From Alphaproteobacteria bacterium (GTDB lineage Bacteria; Pseudomonadota; Alphaproteobacteria; Paracaedibacterales; VGCI01): 37,795 nt of DNA. A program made the translations under genes and the position numbers. Each line of letters begins with the position of its first letter. Positions within the stretch are counted from its first letter, which is position 1. Where the stretch lies: positions 1 to 37,795 of the forward strand of contig JAIESE010000024.1 in NCBI GenBank assembly GCA_019746225.1. The letters are read 5' to 3'. Positions 32,713 to 37,795 of this stretch are shown here, one piece after another. The notes beneath the pieces are model-generated. The model made no database searches. It was given only the letters and a program-made list of their open reading frames with translations, and had not been told where the DNA came from.

Positions 32713-34596
32713 GTGAACAACGCCAATCGGAATTTATTTTTTTGGGTATTAATCGCCGTTGCTTTGTTTGGGATTTTCCAAATTTTGCCCGGCTCTTCAT
32801 CCCGAGCCCCGAATCCTCCTCTTGCTTTTTCAGATTTTCTGACGAATGTCAATGAGGGACGGGTCAAGGAAGTCATGGTTCGTGGAGACAGCATTACGGG
32901 TAAAATGAAGGATGAACATGCCTTTACAACTTATGCTCCCAAAGACCCAACCCTGATTCCAAAACTCATTGAAAAAGGCGTCCACGTCAAAGCTGGGCCT
33001 CCTGAAGAAGAAATGCCGTCCCTTTTCCATATGTTTTTATCTTGGTTACCCATTATTTTATTGGTTGCTTTCTCCATCTTTTCTTTGCGTCAAATTCAGT
33101 CCGGTGGCAACAAAGCCATGGGGTTTGGAAAATCGCGTGCACGTTTACGCTCAGAAAATGAAACAAAGGTTACCTTTGAGGATGTCGCTGGCATTGATGA
33201 AGCCAAACAAGATCTTGAAGAAATTGTTGATTTCTTGAGAGACCCTCAAAAATTCCAGCGCCTTGGCGGCAAAATCCCTCGCGGCGTTCTCTTGGTTGGG
33301 CCTCCAGGTACGGGTAAAACACTCTTGGCTCGTGCCATTGCTGGCGAGGCGAATGTGCCCTTTTTCAGCATTTCAGGCTCCGACTTTGTGGAAATGTTTG
33401 TGGGTGTCGGCGCCAGTCGCGTTCGCGATATGTTTGAGCAAGCCAAGAAAAATGCTCCTTGTATCATCTTCATTGATGAAATTGATGCAGTCGGGCGCCA
33501 TCGGGGTGCCGGTCTTGGCGGTGGAAATGATGAACGCGAACAAACCCTCAACCAATTGTTGGTTGAAATGGACGGCTTTGAAGAAAACGAAGGCGTTATT
33601 TTGGTCGCTGCCACCAACCGCCCAGACGTTTTAGACCCAGCGCTCTTGCGCCCCGGTCGCTTTGACCGTCAAATCGTCGTGCCGAACCCAGACGTTGCGG
33701 GGCGCGAGAAAATTTTACTTGTGCACATGCGCAAAGTCCCCCTTTCCCCTGATGTCGATGTCAAAGTGATTGCACGCGGCACCCCCGGCTTTTCAGGAGC
33801 TGATCTAGCCAACCTCGTGAACGAGGCTGCTCTTTTGGCTGCACGACGTGGAAAGCTTGCGGTGGGTATGCATGAATTTGAGCAAGCAAAAGACAAAGTC
33901 ATGATGGGAGCTGAGCGCCGCTCTATGGTCATGACTGAAGAAGAAAAGCGCCTCACCGCTTATCACGAATCAGGGCATGCCATCATCGCATTTTATACGC
34001 CCGACTCTGACCCCATTCATAAAGCGACCATCATTCCCCGCGGGATGGCCTTAGGCATGGTGATGCGCCTGCCAGAAGGTGATCGTATTTCTATGTCGCG
34101 CAGCAAATTGTTGGCAGACCTCAAGGTCTCCATGGGTGGACGTCTCGCCGAAGAAATGATTTTTGGGTATGATAGAGTCACCACGGGTGCTTCCTCCGAC
34201 ATTCGTATGGCAACTGAAATTGCCCGCCGTATGGTCACGGAATGGGGACTTAGTGATCGTATGGGATTCCAGACGTATGGCGAGCGCCAACAGGAAGTCT
34301 TTCTTGGTCACTCTGTTACGCAGACAAAACCCCTCTCAGAGATGACCGCTCAAATGGTGGATGAGGAAGTTCGCAAGATTTTAGACGCTTGCTATGAGGA
34401 AACCCAAAAGCTTTTGAAGAAGAAACTTCCAAAGCTTCATCTTCTTGCAAAAACTTTGTTAGAATTCGAAACATTAAGTGGTGACGAAATCAAGGCTCTT
34501 CTTGAAGAGGGGGCCGCGCCAGTCCAAGACGCTATATCTGGAAATATGCGCAAGAAAAAGCCGCGCTCCAGAATTCCTGCAACTGAGACAGCTTAA
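32713..34596 (+). CDS. ftsH: ATP-dependent zinc metalloprotease FtsH
   Basis: FtsH is a membrane-anchored hexameric AAA+ protease that removes damaged membrane proteins and regulators, and in many bacteria controls LpxC and so lipid A levels. In 627 aa: membrane segments at about 8-26 and 107-125 flank a periplasmic domain, Walker A GPPGTGKT is at 196-203, Walker [10 protein letters not shown], second-region-of-homology [20 protein letters not shown], and the zinc site HESGH at 418-422. The start is GTG with AGAGGAAT ahead. glmM follows after 15 bases, a frequent order in proteobacteria. The tail is basic and short. Confidence 0.98.
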   Translation: MNNANRNLFFWVLIAVALFGIFQILPGSSSRAPNPPLAFSDFLTNVNEGRVKEVMVRGDSITGKMKDEHAFTTYAPKDPTLIPKLIEKGVHVKAGPPEEEMPSLFHMFLSWLPIILLVAFSIFSLRQIQSGGNKAMGFGKSRARLRSENETKVTFEDVAGIDEAKQDLEEIVDFLRDPQKFQRLGGKIPRGVLLVGPPGTGKTLLARAIAGEANVPFFSISGSDFVEMFVGVGASRVRDMFEQAKKNAPCIIFIDEIDAVGRHRGAGLGGGNDEREQTLNQLLVEMDGFEENEGVILVAATNRPDVLDPALLRPGRFDRQIVVPNPDVAGREKILLVHMRKVPLSPDVDVKVIARGTPGFSGADLANLVNEAALLAARRGKLAVGMHEFEQAKDKVMMGAERRSMVMTEEEKRLTAYHESGHAIIAFYTPDSDPIHKATIIPRGMALGMVMRLPEGDRISMSRSKLLADLKVSMGGRLAEEMIFGYDRVTTGASSDIRMATEIARRMVTEWGLSDRMGFQTYGERQQEVFLGHSVTQTKPLSEMTAQMVDEEVRKILDACYEETQKLLKKKLPKLHLLAKTLLEFETLSGDEIKALLEEGAAPVQDAISGNMRKKKPRSRIPATETA

Positions 34597-34611
34597 AGGC
34601 GATCGCGACTC

Positions 34612-36003
34612 ATGACAGATACCCGCCAATTTTTTGGAACCGATGGCATGCGTGGCCAAGCCAATGTTTGGCCCATCACCCCTGATCTCATTATGAAATT
34701 AGCGATGGCAACCGCTTTGAAATTTACCCGCGGGGATCATCGCCACAGCGTGGTCATTGGTAAAGATACCCGCCAATCCGGGTACATGGTTGAATCTGCC
34801 CTCACAGCTGGTTTTGTCTCCATGGGAATGGACGTCGTTTTACTGGGCCCCCTTCCAACGCCTGCGGTTGCCATGTTAACGCGCTCTTTGAGAGCAGATT
34901 TAGGCGTAATGATTTCAGCCTCTCACAATCCCTATATTGATAATGGAATTAAGTTTTTTGGCCCTGATGGATTTAAACTTTCCGATGGTGAGGAGAAAGA
35001 AATCGAAGCCCTGATCTTAAAACATGACCACCCCACAAATAATTCCCCTGGAACGATGCCCCTTGCCCACTCCACCTTGTTAGGCAAAGCACGCCGTCTT
35101 GATGATGCAACGGGTCGATATATTGAGTTTGCCAAAGCAACATTCCCAAGAGGTATGCGCTTAGATGGTTTGAAAATTGTGGTTGATTGTGCCCATGGCG
35201 CTGCTTATAAAGTGGCCCCCAAGGTTTTTTGGGAACTGGGCGCTGACATTATCCCCATCAGCATCACTCCTGACGGAACCAACATTAATGACCAATGTGG
35301 CGCCACATCCCTCGGTGCTTTACAAGAGGCCGTATTAGCCAATCAAGCGGACCTTGGCATTGCCCTCGACGGCGATGCAGATCGGCTCATGATGGTTGAC
35401 GAAACAGGTGCAACACTTGATGGTGACCAACTGCTTGCTCTTATTGCAACGTCCTGGTCTGAGGATGGGGACCTTCGGGGAGACGGAATCGTTGCGACCC
35501 ATATGTCGAATCTAGGTCTCGAACGTTACCTGGAAAGCAAGAACTTGAAACTGATTCGAACAGCCGTTGGCGATCGATATGTCCTCGAAGCGATGCGAAC
35601 CCATGGCTGCAATGTGGGGGGAGAACAATCCGGCCACATCATTTTACGCGATTATACAACCACAGGTGACGGCATCATCGCTGCTTTACAAATATTATGC
35701 GTCCTGGTACAAAAGCAGCTTAAAGCCAGTCAACTCGGGCGGATTTTTGATACGGTCCCGCAAGTCTTGAAAAGCATCAGAACGAACAGTTTTGCCCCTT
35801 TAACAGATGGGCGTGTTCGAAAAGTCATTGAGGAAGCTGAAAAGCATCTGATCAAGGACCAAGGGAGACTTTTAATTCGTCGATCAGGAACTGAACCCCT
35901 CATTCGAATCATGGCACAAGGCGATGATGAACAAACATTGACGCGCCTGGTCCACAACATCGTTGAAACCATAGAAACCGCTGACAAGAGTGCAGCAGCA
36001 TAG
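34612..36003 (+). CDS. glmM: Phosphoglucosamine mutase
   Basis: GlmM converts glucosamine-6-phosphate to glucosamine-1-phosphate, feeding UDP-GlcNAc to peptidoglycan and lipid A. The 463-aa protein has [12 protein letters not shown] at the N-terminus, the active-site serine loop [11 protein letters not shown] (Ser104), metal-binding [10 protein letters not shown], the substrate loop GGEQSGHII, and the phosphate-binding [24 protein letters not shown] lies ahead of the ATG. It sits just downstream of ftsH and 18 bases ahead of the alkyltransferase gene, so ftsH-glmM-alkyltransferase-serC may be one transcript. Confidence 0.97.
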   Translation: MTDTRQFFGTDGMRGQANVWPITPDLIMKLAMATALKFTRGDHRHSVVIGKDTRQSGYMVESALTAGFVSMGMDVVLLGPLPTPAVAMLTRSLRADLGVMISASHNPYIDNGIKFFGPDGFKLSDGEEKEIEALILKHDHPTNNSPGTMPLAHSTLLGKARRLDDATGRYIEFAKATFPRGMRLDGLKIVVDCAHGAAYKVAPKVFWELGADIIPISITPDGTNINDQCGATSLGALQEAVLANQADLGIALDGDADRLMMVDETGATLDGDQLLALIATSWSEDGDLRGDGIVATHMSNLGLERYLESKNLKLIRTAVGDRYVLEAMRTHGCNVGGEQSGHIILRDYTTTGDGIIAALQILCVLVQKQLKASQLGRIFDTVPQVLKSIRTNSFAPLTDGRVRKVIEEAEKHLIKDQGRLLIRRSGTEPLIRIMAQGDDEQTLTRLVHNIVETIETADKSAAA

Positions 36004-36021
36004 AATTTATAAGGAAATAAA

Positions 36022-36741
36022 ATGACCAAACAATCCAACTCCAACACCTCTAATGAAGAAAATTTGGACGATTTAGACTTTGATGCTTTTATGGAAGCTG
36101 TCGACAACATGGACCCTGAAGAAGCGCGGATCATGTTTCAAAATATCATAGCCACCATGGAGGAAGAGGGGGAACCCGTCCCTTTTCCAATGCGCTTACT
36201 TGTATCTGATGTTGTGTATGGCCTCACACAAACCCCTGTTGGGCTTGTTTATGGAATTGGGGGCCTCGGTCAATTAATGCTGACAGGCTTTATCGGTCAA
36301 GAAGACATCGAGGAGTTAGGCGATGCCGAAACGGTCCTTCAAGCCATCATGGATGATTTTGAGGAAAGCATCACAACCGCAACCACAATTCGCGATGATG
36401 AAGCCATTGGAAACATGGTAAAATCTGCCCTCGATGGGACCTATACAGTTATGGAAGAAGTGTTCGACGCCATGGAAGCCACAGATCTCCAACGGTCCGT
36501 ATGGCTTGAAATGACGAAAATCCCCTACGGGACGACTCTTTCTTATGAGGAGCTTGCTTTACGTATTGGGAATCCTAAAGCCGTACGTGCTGTTGCAACA
36601 GCCGTTGGAGAAAATCCTCTATCTATTGCCATTCCTTGCCATCGCATCATTTTAAAAAGTGGGAATATTGGAGAGTATCACTGGGGTTCAGACATTAAAG
36701 AGAAACTCCTTGCCTATGAAAAAGCCAACAGCAAAGCCTGA
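36022..36741 (+). CDS. Ada/MGMT-like DNA alkyltransferase with long N-terminal part
   Basis: This 239-aa protein ends in a methylated-DNA-cysteine S-methyltransferase domain (about 155-235). Visible blocks are TDLQRSVWLEMTKIPYGTTLSYEELALRIGNPKAVRAVATAV, with the Arg finger, and AIPCHR (203-208) with acceptor Cys206, then GEYHWGSDIKEKLL, closest in style to the C-terminus of Ada. The Asn hinge usual before Gly (ANG) reads AVG. The N-terminus (1-60) is strongly acidic and the 65-150 segment is only loosely like the usual N-domain. AAGGA precedes the ATG. Its last 26 bases overlap serC. Repair of O6-alkylguanine is likely; the acidic part is unexplained. Confidence 0.8.
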   Translation: MTKQSNSNTSNEENLDDLDFDAFMEAVDNMDPEEARIMFQNIIATMEEEGEPVPFPMRLLVSDVVYGLTQTPVGLVYGIGGLGQLMLTGFIGQEDIEELGDAETVLQAIMDDFEESITTATTIRDDEAIGNMVKSALDGTYTVMEEVFDAMEATDLQRSVWLEMTKIPYGTTLSYEELALRIGNPKAVRAVATAVGENPLSIAIPCHRIILKSGNIGEYHWGSDIKEKLLAYEKANSKA

Positions 36742-37795
36742 AACACCTTATTTTTGTTCTGGTCCAACACGAAAACATCCCGGTTGGACCTTATCAAATC
36801 TAGAGAACGCGTATCTCGGCCGTGGCCACCGTTCCGCTGGTGGGCAGGCTAAACTTAATGAAATCATCACCCTTACTGGCGAAATCTTAAATGTCCCCAA
36901 AGACTTTCGCATCGCCATTATGCCGGGCTCTGCCACAGGTGCAGTAGAATGTGCCTTATGGAATTTTCTGGGAAGCCGGGGGGTAGATGTTTTTGCCTGG
37001 GACTTGTTTGGGTCACTTTGGGTCACTGACGTGTGTGATCAATTAAAACTTCAAGACACCCGGGTATTTTCCGTCCCCTTTGGTCAACTCCCAGATCTAT
37101 CCGCCCACACGCCCGATCGAGACGTCGTCTTTACCTGGAATGGTACGACATCTGGTGTGTGTGTTCCCCATCTCGACTGGATATCTGACACACGTGAAGG
37201 GTTAACCATTTGTGATGCCACCTCGGCTGCATTTTGTGTTCCCCTAGACTGGTCAAAGCTGGATGTCGTCGCATTCTCTTGGCAAAAGGGATTGGGCAGC
37301 GAAGGAGCTCATGGTATGCTCATTTTGGGCCCCAGAGCCGTTGAACGCTTGACCACTTACACCCCCTCTTGGCCTCTCCCCCGTCTTTTTCGTCTCACAA
37401 AAGGGCGCGAATTAATTGAGGAGATCTTTCAAGGGGGGATGATCAATACGCCCTCGATGCTCAGCGTTGAGGACTGTCTGACAGCCCTTCATTGGGCTCA
37501 ACGGTTAGGGGTGCCAGAGCTCCATCGCCGATGCAAGAAAAATGCAGCCACTATTGCACGATGGGTGGATCAAACGCCTTGGCTTCGCTACCTTGCCAAA
37601 GACCCGACATCAATTTCTCCAACATCTGTTTGTTTAGAACTTTTAGACGAGACCGGGCATTCCCTTTTGGAAGAGCCCCATCGAAGTATTATTCGGGCCA
37701 TCGAAACACAACTTGCAAACGAAAATGTGGCCTATGATATCCGCAATCACCGCTACTCGCCCCCCTCTTTACGCTTGTGGGCAGGGCCTACGGTT
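36716..37795 (+). CDS. serC: Phosphoserine aminotransferase (3' partial)
   Basis: This PLP enzyme converts 3-phosphohydroxypyruvate and glutamate to phosphoserine, the second step of serine synthesis. It is open to the window end (360 codons, no stop), so the last few tens of residues are missing. The alphaproteobacterial SerC type is clear: KPETPYFCSGPTRKHPGWT, GRGHRSAGGQAKL, MPGSATGAVECALW, FTWNGTTSGVCVP, ICDATSAAF, the PLP-lysine block AFSWQKGLGSEGAHGML (Lys191), FRLTKGRELIEEIFQGGMINTPSMLSVED and PPSLRLWAGPTV. The ATG lies inside the end of the upstream alkyltransferase gene (26-base overlap). Serine synthesis genes often begin with this in alphaproteobacteria; serA would be expected next, which cannot be seen here. 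Confidence 0.95.
   Translation, partial: MKKPTAKPETPYFCSGPTRKHPGWTLSNLENAYLGRGHRSAGGQAKLNEIITLTGEILNVPKDFRIAIMPGSATGAVECALWNFLGSRGVDVFAWDLFGSLWVTDVCDQLKLQDTRVFSVPFGQLPDLSAHTPDRDVVFTWNGTTSGVCVPHLDWISDTREGLTICDATSAAFCVPLDWSKLDVVAFSWQKGLGSEGAHGMLILGPRAVERLTTYTPSWPLPRLFRLTKGRELIEEIFQGGMINTPSMLSVEDCLTALHWAQRLGVPELHRRCKKNAATIARWVDQTPWLRYLAKDPTSISPTSVCLELLDETGHSLLEEPHRSIIRAIETQLANENVAYDIRNHRYSPPSLRLWAGPTV

Noticed and set aside
36748..37026. Minus-strand open frame of 92 codons near the window end.
   Set aside because: It is antisense to serC, whose conserved blocks run through the same bases in frame.
1..37795. CRISPR arrays, insertion sequences, rRNA genes and toxin-antitoxin pairs.
   Set aside because: No regularly spaced repeats, no transposase-like proteins and no such gene pairs were seen on either strand.

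Overview
This window looks like chromosome of an alphaproteobacterium. The supporting evidence is the FzlA-type GST-like division protein (C-terminal HYENLDF), a DUF1467 membrane protein, LpxI (not LpxH) inside lpxA-lpxI-lpxB, the holB-metG-tatD-MBL gene string, an HolB without the zinc cysteines, and an alphaproteobacterial-type SerC. Moderate GC with AT-rich gaps, together with many small lineage-specific secreted proteins, suggests a host-associated lineage, perhaps Holosporales-like. The order-level placement is inference. I see no insertion sequence, prophage, rRNA or CRISPR array.

Layout. 1-7.7 kb: cfa converges on topA. A secreted trypsin-like protein that has lost its catalytic His and Ser follows, then a hydantoin/Asp-Glu racemase-like protein without catalytic cysteines, and the rRNA methyltransferase rlmD. 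7.8-9.7 kb: tRNA-Val(TAC) with a terminator, hup (HU), a regulatory gap rich in inverted repeats, and hldD (LPS heptose). 9.7-17.2 kb: a small secreted protein, asd behind a possibly structured leader, a LysE/RhtB exporter, a large AsmA/YhdP-like envelope protein, a lipoprotein abutting bcp, a second Tyr/His-rich lipoprotein, dapF, and DUF1467.

17.2-24.5 kb: gmk, an SDR protein and fzlA on the minus strand. Divergent from them is the tightly overlapping plus-strand run holB-metG-tatD-MBL hydrolase-uppP. 24.5-27.1 kb: a perfect 24-bp palindrome, then three unrecognised exported proteins, at least two of them largely coiled coil. 27.1-30.3 kb: lpxA-lpxI-lpxB on the minus strand with 4-base overlaps, and a small unknown gene upstream. 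30.4-31.9 kb: a two-gene unit with a LuxR-type autoinducer-binding domain lacking its DNA-binding domain, coupled to a RadC-like protein with a damaged JAMM motif. It is followed by tRNA-Arg(ACG) and a GC-rich palindromic element. 32-37.8 kb: a small secreted protein, ftsH, glmM, an Ada/MGMT-like alkyltransferase and serC, which runs off the window end.

Most genes are housekeeping: envelope and LPS synthesis (lpxA/I/B, hldD, uppP, glmM, dapF, cfa), amino-acid synthesis (asd, dapF, serC), and DNA or protein maintenance (topA, hup, holB, ftsH). The parts with the best chance of being new are the LuxR-like/RadC-like pair, the S1 pseudoprotease, the cysteine-less racemase homologue, the secreted coiled-coil cluster, and several palindromic regulatory candidates.
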